Of a DNA stretch of 64,000 nt, positions 18,139 to 27,551 are shown one piece after another. Below the pieces are notes generated by a model. That model saw only the letters and a program-made list of their open reading frames with translations. It was not told the origin of the DNA and did no database searches. Position 1 is the first letter of the stretch. Every line of letters begins with the position of its first letter. Source of the DNA: Photorhabdus cinerea (GTDB lineage Bacteria > Pseudomonadota > Gammaproteobacteria > Enterobacterales > Enterobacteriaceae). Location of the stretch: positions 62,001 to 126,000 of the forward strand of contig NZ_PUJW01000005.1 of assembly GCF_011189575.1 (NCBI RefSeq), written 5' to 3'. The translations under genes were made by a program, and so were the position numbers.

Positions 18139-19665
18139 ATGCCTTCTGTCGCATATACTACACCCGGTGTCTATATTGAAGAAGATGCTTCACTATCGTT
18201 ATCAATTAGCACCAGCCCAACAGCGATTCCGGTTTTTATTGGTAAGTTTTTCAGAAAAGATGGAAGCCCAATAAAACAGGGTAGCTGTATTAAAATCACC
18301 AGTTGGTTGGATTTTACCTCACAGTTTTCATTTTTGCCTGTAGTGTCAGTAAAGGCTGAGGCTACTGAGGTTGAACTTAAGCCTCAGCCCGAACCTAAGC
18401 CAGAACCTAAACCTAAACCTAAACCTAAGCCAGAACCTGAACCTGAACCTGAACCTGAACTTAAGTCTAAAACTACGGAACCAAAAGATATTCAGAGACT
18501 TGCTGTTACTGAAGGTAGTGATTTGCTAGAGAAAGATAAAAAGAAAGGAGAGGAAGAGGAGGTTAAATACACTTATACCTATGTTGCCACTGTCACGGCC
18601 ACGTCTTTAAGTGCCTTTGCGGTGCAGCATTATTTTAATAATGGCGGTGGTGTCTGTTATTTGTTGCCATTGGTAGCAACTGATGCAGGTACTGCCACAA
18701 CAGAATTAGCAACGCTGCCAGACCTAATTGAAAAACAGCAAGAGATTACTTTACTGCTCTGTGCTGAAACGGATGAAACATTAGTAAACTGCCAAAAACA
18801 GGATGTTTACAATGCGATAAATTCCTTGTTGCAAAAAAAAGTGGGTTACTTTCTGATTGCTGACAGTAAAGATGGAACAAGTAAACCAACGACCCAGGCA
18901 GATAAAACCGCGGTCTATTACCCTGATTTAGAGACCTCTTTTACTTATAGCCCGCCAACGGATGCTGATATTGTGCTAAGTGGTTATAAGGGGAATAAGG
19001 AGGTGGATACTCTAGCTGCGCTGAAAACATCTTCGTCAGATGAATATACTAAAGCTAAGGAAGAAGTCGGTAAAAAATGGCAAGCGGCTAACGTACCCAC
19101 AACACCAATTACCCTGCCACCCAGCGCCGCAGTTGCGGGTGCTTATGCGGCAACCGATGCCAGTCGTGGTGTTTGGAAGGCTCCGGCCAACGTAGTATTG
19201 AATAATGCTATACCAAACAAGGTGATCACGGATGATAAGCAAGGTGCTATGAATAAAGCTGGCATTAATGCTATCCGTCATTTTACCGGCAAAGGCACAT
19301 TGATTTGGGGCTCACGTACCCTGAAAGATGATGATAATTGGCGCTATATTCCGGTACGTCGTTTATTTAATAGTGCAGAACGGGATATCAAACAGGCAAT
19401 GCGAGTTGCTGTCTTTGAACCTAATAGCCAACCCACCTGGGAGCGAGTACGGTCAGCCATTGACAACTATCTCCACCAACTTTGGCAGCAAGGGGCGCTG
19501 GTCGGTAGTAACCCTCAGGAAGCCTATTTTGTGCAAATTGGTCTGAGGACCACGATGTCCGAGGGCGACATTAGACAAGGAAAAATGATCGTCAAGGTTG
19601 GGATGGCGGCGGTTCGTCCGGCTGAATTTATTATCCTGCAATTTTCGCAAAACGTAGCACAGTAA
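18139..19665 (+). CDS. pvc3: PVC contractile sheath protein Pvc3, with Pro-Glu-Lys repeat
   Basis: A 508-residue sheath protein sharing the N-terminal TTPGVYIEEDASLSLS and the C-terminal RPAEFIILQFSQN with Pvc2. The central insertion is larger, with the surface domain at about residues 130-300. Residues 82-109 are a low-complexity Pro-Lys/Pro-Glu repeat encoded by tandem hexanucleotides (units AAACCT/GAACCT) at 18381-18465. This insertion sits where the sheath faces outward and may be length-variable. The start at 18139 follows a GAGG site; a TTG further upstream is less likely. Confidence 0.94.
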   Translation: MPSVAYTTPGVYIEEDASLSLSISTSPTAIPVFIGKFFRKDGSPIKQGSCIKITSWLDFTSQFSFLPVVSVKAEATEVELKPQPEPKPEPKPKPKPKPEPEPEPEPELKSKTTEPKDIQRLAVTEGSDLLEKDKKKGEEEEVKYTYTYVATVTATSLSAFAVQHYFNNGGGVCYLLPLVATDAGTATTELATLPDLIEKQQEITLLLCAETDETLVNCQKQDVYNAINSLLQKKVGYFLIADSKDGTSKPTTQADKTAVYYPDLETSFTYSPPTDADIVLSGYKGNKEVDTLAALKTSSSDEYTKAKEEVGKKWQAANVPTTPITLPPSAAVAGAYAATDASRGVWKAPANVVLNNAIPNKVITDDKQGAMNKAGINAIRHFTGKGTLIWGSRTLKDDDNWRYIPVRRLFNSAERDIKQAMRVAVFEPNSQPTWERVRSAIDNYLHQLWQQGALVGSNPQEAYFVQIGLRTTMSEGDIRQGKMIVKVGMAAVRPAEFIILQFSQNVAQ

Positions 19666-19717
19666 CTGCATTAAGACGCGGTTAACGCTGCGTCTGTTTA
19701 CTGCTAAGGAGATGATA

Positions 19718-20917
19718 ATGGAGATGATAAAACAGCCAGGCGTAACCGTAACGGAGAACCTGATATCGCAGAAACAGGATAATGAATTCATTGGTGTACC
19801 TGTTTTTATTGGCGATACCCAACGTCTTGTAAACGAAAGCAGTAGCGATAAAGTTGTTAAACTCACTAGCCTGACCGATTTTACTCTGACATTTGCTCAG
19901 TCAGGATTAACGTACTATTCCGTGCGCCATTTCTTTGAAAATGGGGGGCAGCAAGCCTATGTATTGCCACTGGATCTTGACGAGCAATTAAAAGATTTTC
20001 AATCATTGATCACTGCGCTGCAACAGAATTGGATTAAACAGGTTATTTCCGCAGAGAGCGCCATCACACTGATTGTCGCTCCTGATATTGCTCGCTTCAA
20101 TCGGATGGGGGATCTCAGCGCAAAAATAGATCTTTGGTTGCAGTTTTGGCAGTCAGTGCTCGATCTGTGTAAGAGTCGGCGTGGCATTATAGGATTGCTG
20201 GATGCCCCTGATGACCCAGCATTGGCTGCTAAATGTTTAGCGCAGTTTTCCTCAAGTGATCGGCAATGGGGCGCGGTATATTGGCCGGCACTGAAAAGTG
20301 CTTATCAGGATGCAAGGCAAAATACTGTCGTGCTTTCGCCTACGGCTGCGGTTGCTGCCGTCATCCAGAATAACGATAATCAGAAAGGTATCTGGACCGC
20401 CCCTGCTAATGTGGCCTTAGCCAAAGTGGTTAGTCCGATACGCTCTTTTATTGAAGCTAATGCCTTCTTTAATCGGGATGACGATACTCCGCTGAATCTG
20501 ATTCGCAGTTTTCCCGGCAAAGGGATAAAAATCTGGGGATGTCGAACCTTGGACAACACGCCCGACTCCCCATGGCGCTATATCCAAATTCGCCGTCTGG
20601 TTTCCTATATTGAAGCTCATATGACCCGACTCGGCCATGCTTTCGTTTTCGAGCCAAATAACCCGATCACTTGGATGAAACTTAAAGGTCAAACTTATAA
20701 CTGGTTGCATCAGTTGTGGTTAAAAGGTGGATTGCGGGGGACTGAGGAAGAACGGGCATTTGACATATTACTCGGCGTTGAAGAATCAATGAGTGAAGCG
20801 GATATGCGAGCCGGGAAAATGATCATGAAAATCAGGCTAGCGCTGTTAATTCCGTCAGAATTTATTGAACTGAGTCTGACGTTTGATACGCGTACCGGCA
20901 CAACCAGGTTAAGTTAA
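19718..20917 (+). CDS. pvc4: PVC sheath protein Pvc4
   Basis: The third and most divergent sheath paralogue, 399 residues. It keeps the pattern IKQPGVTVTENL near the N-terminus, IPVF-like strands (VPVFIGDTQRLV) and the C-terminal core IPSEFIELSLTF. In related particles this paralogue is thought to sit at the baseplate end of the sheath. The ATG at 19718 is preferred because AAGGAG ends 6 bp upstream, whereas the alternative ATG at 19712 abuts it. Confidence 0.92.
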   Translation: MEMIKQPGVTVTENLISQKQDNEFIGVPVFIGDTQRLVNESSSDKVVKLTSLTDFTLTFAQSGLTYYSVRHFFENGGQQAYVLPLDLDEQLKDFQSLITALQQNWIKQVISAESAITLIVAPDIARFNRMGDLSAKIDLWLQFWQSVLDLCKSRRGIIGLLDAPDDPALAAKCLAQFSSSDRQWGAVYWPALKSAYQDARQNTVVLSPTAAVAAVIQNNDNQKGIWTAPANVALAKVVSPIRSFIEANAFFNRDDDTPLNLIRSFPGKGIKIWGCRTLDNTPDSPWRYIQIRRLVSYIEAHMTRLGHAFVFEPNNPITWMKLKGQTYNWLHQLWLKGGLRGTEEERAFDILLGVEESMSEADMRAGKMIMKIRLALLIPSEFIELSLTFDTRTGTTRLS

Positions 20918-20930
20918 ACAGGGGCAAAAT

Positions 20931-21389
20931 ATGCATAACCTCTACACCCCGTCAGTGTCACACCGTTTTATCGCCAGTTTTCTTTTTAACAATATTCCCA
21001 GTCCACTTGATATTGCCTTTCAGCGGATCTCGGGTCTGAGCCGTGAGCTGCAAACCACCCAACACAGTCAAGGTGGGGAAAATGCCAGAAATGTCTGGCT
21101 AGCCGATAAGATCCAACATGGCAGTTTAGTGTTGGAACGCGGTGTTATGACGGTGACGCCGCTCACTCTGGTATTTGATCATGTCTTGCGCGGGGGAAAA
21201 GCGATTTATGCTGATGTGGTCATTATGTTGCTGAATGAAAATTATTTACCCGTGGCAAGCTGGACAGTGAGTAATGCATTACCGGTTCGTTGGTCTACCG
21301 GTGACTTTGATGCCAATAGCAATGCTGTTTTGGTGAACTCTTTGGAATTACGTTATCAGGATATGCTCTGGTTAGGAGTGACAGTATGA
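20931..21389 (+). CDS. pvc5: PVC tube protein Pvc5
   Basis: A 152-residue tail-tube-like protein that pairs with Pvc1 but is more divergent, probably forming a tube ring next to the baseplate. The opening SHRFIASFLFNNIPSPLDIA and the later GLSRELQTTQHSQGGENARN, with a C-terminal strand LVNSLELRYQDMLWLGV, match the gp19-like family. Its stop overlaps the pvc6 start (ATGA), so the two are translationally coupled. Confidence 0.9.
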   Translation: MHNLYTPSVSHRFIASFLFNNIPSPLDIAFQRISGLSRELQTTQHSQGGENARNVWLADKIQHGSLVLERGVMTVTPLTLVFDHVLRGGKAIYADVVIMLLNENYLPVASWTVSNALPVRWSTGDFDANSNAVLVNSLELRYQDMLWLGVTV

Positions 21390-21565
21390 CGGTAGAAATT
21401 AAAGAATTGATTATTCAGGCTAAAGTCACTGATTCCACAAGTGATGTATCATCCCCACGAACATTAGCCCAGGAAGAGTTAGATAATGCCCGCCTGATTG
21501 AAAGGGTGAAGCGAGAGGTGTTAGAGGCATTACGTGAAGCAGGTGGTCATTATGAGCTTAATTGA
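21386..21565 (+). CDS. pvc6: PVC small protein Pvc6
   Basis: A 59-residue protein (MTVEIKELIIQAKVTD ... VKREVLEALREAGGHYELN), below the length cut-off of many gene finders. A short N-terminal strand is followed by a long amphipathic helix, matching the small Afp6/Pvc6 family found at this position in every PVC-type operon I know of. Its exact role is unclear. It overlaps pvc5 by 4 bp and pvc7 by 14 bp. Confidence 0.88.
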   Translation: MTVEIKELIIQAKVTDSTSDVSSPRTLAQEELDNARLIERVKREVLEALREAGGHYELN

Positions 21566-22235
21566 ACGTAGTCTGTCCAAACTCACGCTGACTGCTTTTA
21601 AAGATCCGGACGGTAAAATCTCAGTGGGTAGTTTACAGGTCATGTATAACCCTGATGCAATCCAGTTCAATTATCAGGCCAATTATAAAAAGGCTGAAAG
21701 CGTTACCAGTACTCACCAAAGCAACCATTATATGTCATCTCAGCCTGCTAGCCTGTCATTAGATCTGCTGTTTGACGCATCCATGCCCGGCAACAATACG
21801 CCGATCGAAACCCAGCTGGCGATGCTGAAAACCCTCTGTGCCGTTGATGCCGGTACTAAAAAACCCCATTACCTTAAAATCAAATGGGGAAAAATGCGCT
21901 GGGAAAATAAAGGTTATTTTGCTTGCCGGGCCAATGGCTTCAACATTCATTACACCTTATTTGACCGGGATGCTACGCCGTTGCGGGCAACTGCCACCTT
22001 ATCTGTGGTGGCAGATGAAAGTCTTGTTATTCAGGCTACCGAGCAACAATTAAAATCGCCACCGGTTACTGCGGTCAGTGTAACCGATATGCTCTCTCTA
22101 CCCTTGATCGCACTGGGGGCTGGAGCTACTCTGGCAGGCGGTATCGATTATCTTTCTCTGGCCTGGCAAAACGGTTTGGATAATCTGGATGATTTCACTC
22201 CAGGACAAACGCTGCAAGCACGGAGGAAGGCATGA
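21552..22235 (+). CDS. pvc7: PVC tube-baseplate adaptor Pvc7
   Basis: A 227-residue protein with the contractile-system tube-initiator fold (gp53-like): LTLTAFKDPDGKISVGSLQV and the following MYNPDAIQFNYQANYKKAES. It would connect the inner tube to the spike hub. Many homologues end in a LysM domain; here the C-terminus is a short hydrophobic segment (LPLIALGAGATLAGGIDYL) plus DDFTPGQTLQARR with no clear LysM repeat. The ATG at 21552 lies inside pvc6 and follows AGGTGG. Confidence 0.9.
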   Translation: MSLIERSLSKLTLTAFKDPDGKISVGSLQVMYNPDAIQFNYQANYKKAESVTSTHQSNHYMSSQPASLSLDLLFDASMPGNNTPIETQLAMLKTLCAVDAGTKKPHYLKIKWGKMRWENKGYFACRANGFNIHYTLFDRDATPLRATATLSVVADESLVIQATEQQLKSPPVTAVSVTDMLSLPLIALGAGATLAGGIDYLSLAWQNGLDNLDDFTPGQTLQARRKA

Positions 22236-23833
22236 ATATACCCGAGATAGCCATTAAGATAGATGGCAAAGCGCTCAGCCAATTTACGGTTATCAGTCTG
22301 ACAATAAACCACCATATTAATGGTATCCCTTCGGCTAACCTGACTTTGGGTATCGTTGGTGATGCGAGTCATATATTCGAGGCAAAGGCTCAGACTGAAT
22401 TGACAAATTGCCGCCCGAATCATGAACTTATCGTGCAGGTCCAAAAAAATGTGTTATTTAAAGGTGTCATCGTTCGGCAGGCACTGGGGCTTAAAGGTCA
22501 GGACAGCATGATTATTCTGACGGCAAAACATTCGCTGCAAAAATTAACTCACAGCTTCCACTCGCAGCTATTTAGTAAACAGAGTGATGAGGCGATTATC
22601 AGGAAGCTATTCAGTCAGGCGGGCCTATCTGTGACGATAAAACAGGCTCCTCAGCTGAAAGCGGTTCATGAGCAAATGGTTCAGTTTCGCTGTAATGACT
22701 GGGCATTCTTAAAAAGTCGGCTTAATGCTACTCATACCTGGTTGCTACCTGGTCATGATGCCATTACGTTGGTCACGCCTGAATCACTTAATCATTCAAC
22801 CGTGCACACTATTCGTCAGCGTGGTAGCCATCAGGACGTTGTGTTATTTGAGGCTAATCTGCAATGGGATAATCAGCGCAGTCCTAAAATGGTCAGTGTG
22901 CAGTCTTGGGATATTAGCCAACAAAAACTATCGAAGGCCATTCAGGTAAAAAATAGTGGACTGGGGAAAAACCAACTTGCTATAGATAATCTGAAATCAC
23001 TGACCGATCAGGAATGGCAATGGATTTTCAGCTATCCGTTGGATAATGAACAAACTAAACATGTTGCTCAAGGCATCATGGACAGCCGGAGAAGTCATAA
23101 TATATCCGGCAGTTTTGAAGTTGAAGGTCATGATCGCTATCAACCGGGTCATATTCTGGCATTAAATGGCTTTGGTCAGGGGATGGATGGTCAGGCAATT
23201 ATCACCGGTGTCAGTCAGACAATCACTCAGCAACAAGGTTGGCGTACCCGGTTAACTTTAGGCATGCAACCAGACGCAGAACAGGCTGTACCGCAAGTTA
23301 AAGAGTTACATATCGGTATCGTAGAGAAATACCAACAAGACAGCCAGTCACTGGAACGTATCCCGGTTAAAATCCCCGTTTTTAACTTGACCAATGGTGT
23401 GCTTTTTGCCCGGTTGGGTAAACCTTACGCCAGTCATGAAAGTGGATTCTGTTTCTATCCAGAGCCGGGGGATGAGGTGATTATCGGTTTCTTTGAATGC
23501 GATCCCCGTTTCCCGGTGATATTAGGCTCCATGCATAACCCTAAAAATAAATCGCCGTTAGAACCCAGTGAAAAAAATTTGGTGAAAACGTTAGTGATTA
23601 AACAGGCGGATAACCAGCAGGCATTGCTATTCGATAATAAAGATAAAACTCTCGCCTTTAATAGTGGAAAAAATACTTTATCTCTGCAACAGGATAAAGA
23701 TATCACGATTAATTCCACTAAAAATCTAATAGCTCATGCACAGGAAATTAATATCCAGGCTGAAAAATCCCTGTCAGCCGCTGGAAAGTCTGGGGTAGAG
23801 ATTAAAGGGACGAAAATTAATTTAACCCAATAA
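22232..23833 (+). CDS. pvc8: PVC VgrG-like central spike Pvc8
   Basis: A 533-residue trimeric spike. The N-terminal 350 residues form the gp27-like hub (MNIPEIAIKIDGKALSQFTV; QALGLKGQDSMIILTAKHSL). Next is a gp5-like OB fold (GIVEKYQQDSQSLERIPVKI, ARLGKPYASHESGFCFYPEP). The C-terminus is a short beta-helix with repeated strands (KDITINSTKNLIAHAQEINI, KSGVEIKGTKINL). No effector domain is fused at the C-terminus. The start overlaps the pvc7 stop by 4 bp. Confidence 0.95.
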   Translation: MNIPEIAIKIDGKALSQFTVISLTINHHINGIPSANLTLGIVGDASHIFEAKAQTELTNCRPNHELIVQVQKNVLFKGVIVRQALGLKGQDSMIILTAKHSLQKLTHSFHSQLFSKQSDEAIIRKLFSQAGLSVTIKQAPQLKAVHEQMVQFRCNDWAFLKSRLNATHTWLLPGHDAITLVTPESLNHSTVHTIRQRGSHQDVVLFEANLQWDNQRSPKMVSVQSWDISQQKLSKAIQVKNSGLGKNQLAIDNLKSLTDQEWQWIFSYPLDNEQTKHVAQGIMDSRRSHNISGSFEVEGHDRYQPGHILALNGFGQGMDGQAIITGVSQTITQQQGWRTRLTLGMQPDAEQAVPQVKELHIGIVEKYQQDSQSLERIPVKIPVFNLTNGVLFARLGKPYASHESGFCFYPEPGDEVIIGFFECDPRFPVILGSMHNPKNKSPLEPSEKNLVKTLVIKQADNQQALLFDNKDKTLAFNSGKNTLSLQQDKDITINSTKNLIAHAQEINIQAEKSLSAAGKSGVEIKGTKINLTQ

Positions 23834-23845
23834 TAGGACAGTAAA

Positions 23846-24289
23846 ATGACAAACAAAATATTGGCTGATATTTATGGTCGCGGCTGGGCATTTCCGCCAC
23901 AGTTTTTTATCGATGAAAATATTCCTGAAGCGCAATCCGGTGTAAAAATGGCGGAAGGAGCCGAGCATGTTCGCCAAAGTATGAAAATCCTTTTTTTAAC
24001 GGAACCTGGCGAACGGATTATGCGTGAAGATTATGGTTGTGGCCTGAATGATTATATGTTTGAAAATATCAGTGATGAACTGATAGCACGAATTCAAACG
24101 CGCATTGAAGAGCGAGTATTACGTTATGAACCTCGTGCAGAAGTGACGGAAATTCAGGGGAGCCAGAGAACCGATTTGCCTAATACCTTACATGTTCAGG
24201 TGACTTATGCCCTGAGAGGCAGCGAAATTAGTCAGCAAATTGAAGGTATTCTTGAGATTGGCGAAGGACCGATACAGGTGATCTTATGA
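23846..24289 (+). CDS. pvc9: PVC baseplate wedge protein Pvc9 (gp25-like)
   Basis: A 147-residue protein of the gp25/lysozyme-like baseplate family. The characteristic segments are GRGWAFPPQF near the start, VRQSMKILFLTEPGERIMRE and YGCGLNDYMFENIS, which includes the EPR-like region that bridges sheath and baseplate. It lies 12 bp after pvc8 and overlaps pvc10 by 4 bp. Confidence 0.95.
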   Translation: MTNKILADIYGRGWAFPPQFFIDENIPEAQSGVKMAEGAEHVRQSMKILFLTEPGERIMREDYGCGLNDYMFENISDELIARIQTRIEERVLRYEPRAEVTEIQGSQRTDLPNTLHVQVTYALRGSEISQQIEGILEIGEGPIQVIL

Positions 24290-24702
24290 GTAAACAACTG
24301 GTTGTTGATGGCGACATCCTGCTATTCGAGCCGTTATTTGGTAACCGGCAGGTCATCATTTTGGGGCCGGCAACCATCAGAGGCAGCGGGCACGCGCAAA
24401 TCCGGGGGAAAAAGATCGTTATTGTGGGGGACGAAAAAAAGGTACAGTTTCAAGCGCAGTATATTACCCCCAGCCACCCGATACCCGGTATGGGCATGGT
24501 CACTATTGCTCAGTTAGATGCTAGCCAGCAGGTAAACTTTTGTCGCAGCCCTGTCACGATGATTATTGTCGGACAGCAATTTACTGCCCGTTTTACCCCG
24601 TCACAGCCGGCAAATAATCCGTCAACCGGACCGGATGTAACGGCGCCAAGTATGGGAAAAGGCCGTTTTATTGCCAGTCAATATGCCGTTAGTACCGGGT
24701 AG
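24286..24702 (+). CDS. pvc10: PVC spike-tip protein Pvc10 (PAAR-like)
   Basis: A 138-residue beta-rich protein in the position of the spike tip. Glycine- and valine-rich strands (GDILLFEPLFGNRQVIILGP; GMGMVTIAQLDASQQVNF) fit the sharpened cap on the VgrG-like trimer. Classical PAAR repeats are not obvious, so the assignment rests on position and length. A Pro-rich region near residues 107-125 (SQPANNPSTGPDVTAP) looks flexible. Confidence 0.85.
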   Translation: MSKQLVVDGDILLFEPLFGNRQVIILGPATIRGSGHAQIRGKKIVIVGDEKKVQFQAQYITPSHPIPGMGMVTIAQLDASQQVNFCRSPVTMIIVGQQFTARFTPSQPANNPSTGPDVTAPSMGKGRFIASQYAVSTG

Positions 24703-24785
24703 ATAACAGTTTAATCTTATTTTCAAATAACCATGATCTCCTGAAAACATATTAAGGTTATATTCAAATAACAGGTGGCGTAAAT

Positions 24786-27551
24786 ATGGAACAGACCGGA
24801 TTAAATAATAAACTTACCGCTATCGTACCGGATACCGCTTTTAAACTTGATGAAAGAAGTACATTAGATATTTTAAATTGGCTTAAAACATATGCAGAAA
24901 AAATCCCCTTTGATCAAGAGAAAAAACAATTCTGGGATGGTTTCTATTTTATTCAGGAAAATCATCCTCATCAATTAGCGAATATTTACCAAAATGCGAA
25001 TAAAGCAAATGGCCTTTTGCCCGCACATCAGGCATTTTTACTGGCTTTTTTAAAACTATTAGAAACGACTAAAATATTATTCAATACCTTCCCGGCACGG
25101 CATCGTAATCTTTATTACCGAGAGTTATTGGGTTTGAAACTCAGAAATGCGCGGGCGGATCAGGTTGCGATAGGTATTACCCTGAATTCTGATTGTGCTG
25201 AATACCTTATTCCAAAAGGAACGCTTTTTGATGCTGGGCATGATAAGGAGGGAAATCCGTTACAATATGTGGCCGAATCAGATTTATTGGCGAATCAGGG
25301 GGAGGTGACCGATTTGCGTTGGTATCGAAAAGAGGGTGATGGTTGGCAATCGGCAATACCTCTGAATCTTGCAGATGGCATTAAATTGCCTGAAAACGAT
25401 ATCCAGCTTTTTAGCCCAACGCCTAATGATGTTTCGGTTCTTTCTGGCTATCTGATTACTTCGCCTCTATTTGCCATGTCAGCAGGAAAACGCAGTATTA
25501 AAGTGACACTGGCGAGCAAGTGGGAGGGTAATCGTGATCACATCACCGCTCAGATCAGTTCGGGAGATCATTGGCTTTCACTACCAAAACCTTCTATAAC
25601 AACGGAAGTAAAAGAAAATACCGAAGTAAAAGAAGATACTGAAGTAAGAGAAAATACTGATGTCCATTGCCTTACATTTTACTTGTCAGCTAATAATGAT
25701 CCCATCACTCCTCCTGATAGCTTGGATAATATGACATTTAAGGTACCGGTATTAAAGCTAGGTACCACTCAAGGCCCTATTCTACCCAAGATTACTGAGA
25801 TCGAAGTCAGTGTTAATGGTAACCACAGTGTGTACTATGCCTCTGATGGTGGTATTGAACAAACGAATACAACTAGTTTTCCCTTTGGTCAATTGCCGTC
25901 GTTAGGCTTCGGTTTTAATTTGGTTGCCCCGGAATGGTATGGCACTGAAAACGCAACAGTGACAATGACTCCTCAGTGGATTGGATTGCCTCAACAAAAT
26001 TTTTCGCAATGGTATGCAGCATATAGTACTAAACCTGATAATAAGGCATTTAAAATTCAGGGTTACTTAGTTACCCCCCAGGGAAAAACCGTGATTAATG
26101 ATCCCCTGTCATTATTCGAAGGAAATAATGCCCCTCAAGGAAAAAGCCTGAGTTTTAATTTGCCAGCAATGAATTACCCTCTTGCAGACAGTCCAGAGCC
26201 CAATGATTGGCCTGCATCGGTGCGTATAGAACTGGTCGAGCAAGATTTTATGCACACCCAATATTGGCAAGCTCCTAAAGATAAGAATTTACCCTATACG
26301 CCACAAATCAGTGCGTTACAGGTTCAATTCAGTGCTAAAGCTAAACCTGAACAATTTGCCGTTTATCCTCTGGCGCCTTTTGGCCGTGGCGAGGCAGTAG
26401 CAGAAACGTCAGCATACATCCATGAGGCATTTTATTTGGGATTTACGGGTGTACTGCCAGGGCAAACTCTATCTTTATATTGGCAGTTAGAAGGTCTTAA
26501 AGCGCTTAATTTATCCTGGTTTTATCTCAACAAATACAACATCTGGAGTCCATTGGATAAACTTGTTCACGACCAAACTCGTAACCTGTTTGATCGGGGT
26601 ATCTGGCGTGCCTTATTACCAGAGGACGCTGCAAGTCAAGTTGCTCTGATGCCGACGGGACGATACTGGCTGAAAGCAGAGATAACCAATCATAAGATTG
26701 AACCGCGGGATTATCCACGCATTAAGGGCCTGTTGTATAACGCCACAATCGCCACCTTAATTAATTCAGAAACGGTTGAACAGGATCATTTTATCAATGG
26801 ATTGGCCGCCGACAGTATTAAACAACCGGTCACTGCATCCGTTGCGATCAGTGGTGTTACCCAACCTTGGGCATCCTGGAATGGTCACCCGGCAGAAACT
26901 GAGCAAGCTTTTCTGAAACGGATTCCTACCCGGCTATCTCATCGTAACCGAGTGTTGAGTTGGGGGAATATGGTGACATTGCTAAAAGATCATTTTATTA
27001 GCTTATTTGATGTCAGACACCATTCTGGCAATAAATTAACCACGATTCCGGCACCAGAAAAGCAACAATTGATAGTTATTCCAGACAACCGTCATAAAGA
27101 TAACGATGATGCGCTACGTCCGGAATTGAACGCGGCTCAATTGAAAGAGATGGTTGAGTGGTTAGATCGATTAAGTAGTCCTTGGGCAACCATTGAAATT
27201 AACAATCCTACCTACGTTAACGTCTTGATCAGTTATCAACTGGTATTTGTTGCCGGTATTAGTCCCGCCTATGGCTATTATCAACTACAACGAGAATTGA
27301 GTCGGCAATATATGCCGTGGGGAGAAAATCCTATTATTGGTGTCGCAATCGGTCGTCACATTGATTATTACCAGCTGTTAGCCACGATTCAGCGATCACC
27401 TTTGGTTGAGCGGGTGATGAACTTAACGTTGAAAAAAGATAATCAGCTTGGGGCTAATACAGGTAAAAGTATTGACGCTGACGATAATGAAGTACTGATT
27501 TTAGTTTGGTCTGAAAAGAGTTCCTCAAACCAAGGAGTTAACAATGGATAA
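24786..27551 (+). CDS. pvc11: PVC baseplate component Pvc11 (gp6/J-like)
   Basis: A 921-residue baseplate wedge protein. The first 200 residues (EKIPFDQEKKQFWDGFYF; HRNLYYRELLGLKLRNARAD) and the C-terminal J-like part (RLSHRNRVLSWGNMVTLLKD; YYQLLATIQRSPLVERVMNL) are typical of Afp11/Pvc11. A short tandem repeat of period 18 bp (TEVKEN, TEVKED, TEVREN) interrupts the protein at residues 273-290. It ends 8 bp inside pvc12, indicating coupling. Confidence 0.92.
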   Translation: MEQTGLNNKLTAIVPDTAFKLDERSTLDILNWLKTYAEKIPFDQEKKQFWDGFYFIQENHPHQLANIYQNANKANGLLPAHQAFLLAFLKLLETTKILFNTFPARHRNLYYRELLGLKLRNARADQVAIGITLNSDCAEYLIPKGTLFDAGHDKEGNPLQYVAESDLLANQGEVTDLRWYRKEGDGWQSAIPLNLADGIKLPENDIQLFSPTPNDVSVLSGYLITSPLFAMSAGKRSIKVTLASKWEGNRDHITAQISSGDHWLSLPKPSITTEVKENTEVKEDTEVRENTDVHCLTFYLSANNDPITPPDSLDNMTFKVPVLKLGTTQGPILPKITEIEVSVNGNHSVYYASDGGIEQTNTTSFPFGQLPSLGFGFNLVAPEWYGTENATVTMTPQWIGLPQQNFSQWYAAYSTKPDNKAFKIQGYLVTPQGKTVINDPLSLFEGNNAPQGKSLSFNLPAMNYPLADSPEPNDWPASVRIELVEQDFMHTQYWQAPKDKNLPYTPQISALQVQFSAKAKPEQFAVYPLAPFGRGEAVAETSAYIHEAFYLGFTGVLPGQTLSLYWQLEGLKALNLSWFYLNKYNIWSPLDKLVHDQTRNLFDRGIWRALLPEDAASQVALMPTGRYWLKAEITNHKIEPRDYPRIKGLLYNATIATLINSETVEQDHFINGLAADSIKQPVTASVAISGVTQPWASWNGHPAETEQAFLKRIPTRLSHRNRVLSWGNMVTLLKDHFISLFDVRHHSGNKLTTIPAPEKQQLIVIPDNRHKDNDDALRPELNAAQLKEMVEWLDRLSSPWATIEINNPTYVNVLISYQLVFVAGISPAYGYYQLQRELSRQYMPWGENPIIGVAIGRHIDYYQLLATIQRSPLVERVMNLTLKKDNQLGANTGKSIDADDNEVLILVWSEKSSSNQGVNNG

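Noticed and set aside
19453..19866. 137-codon minus-strand frame across the pvc3/pvc4 junction
   Set aside because: Antisense to two clear sheath genes, with no ribosome site or recognisable domain.
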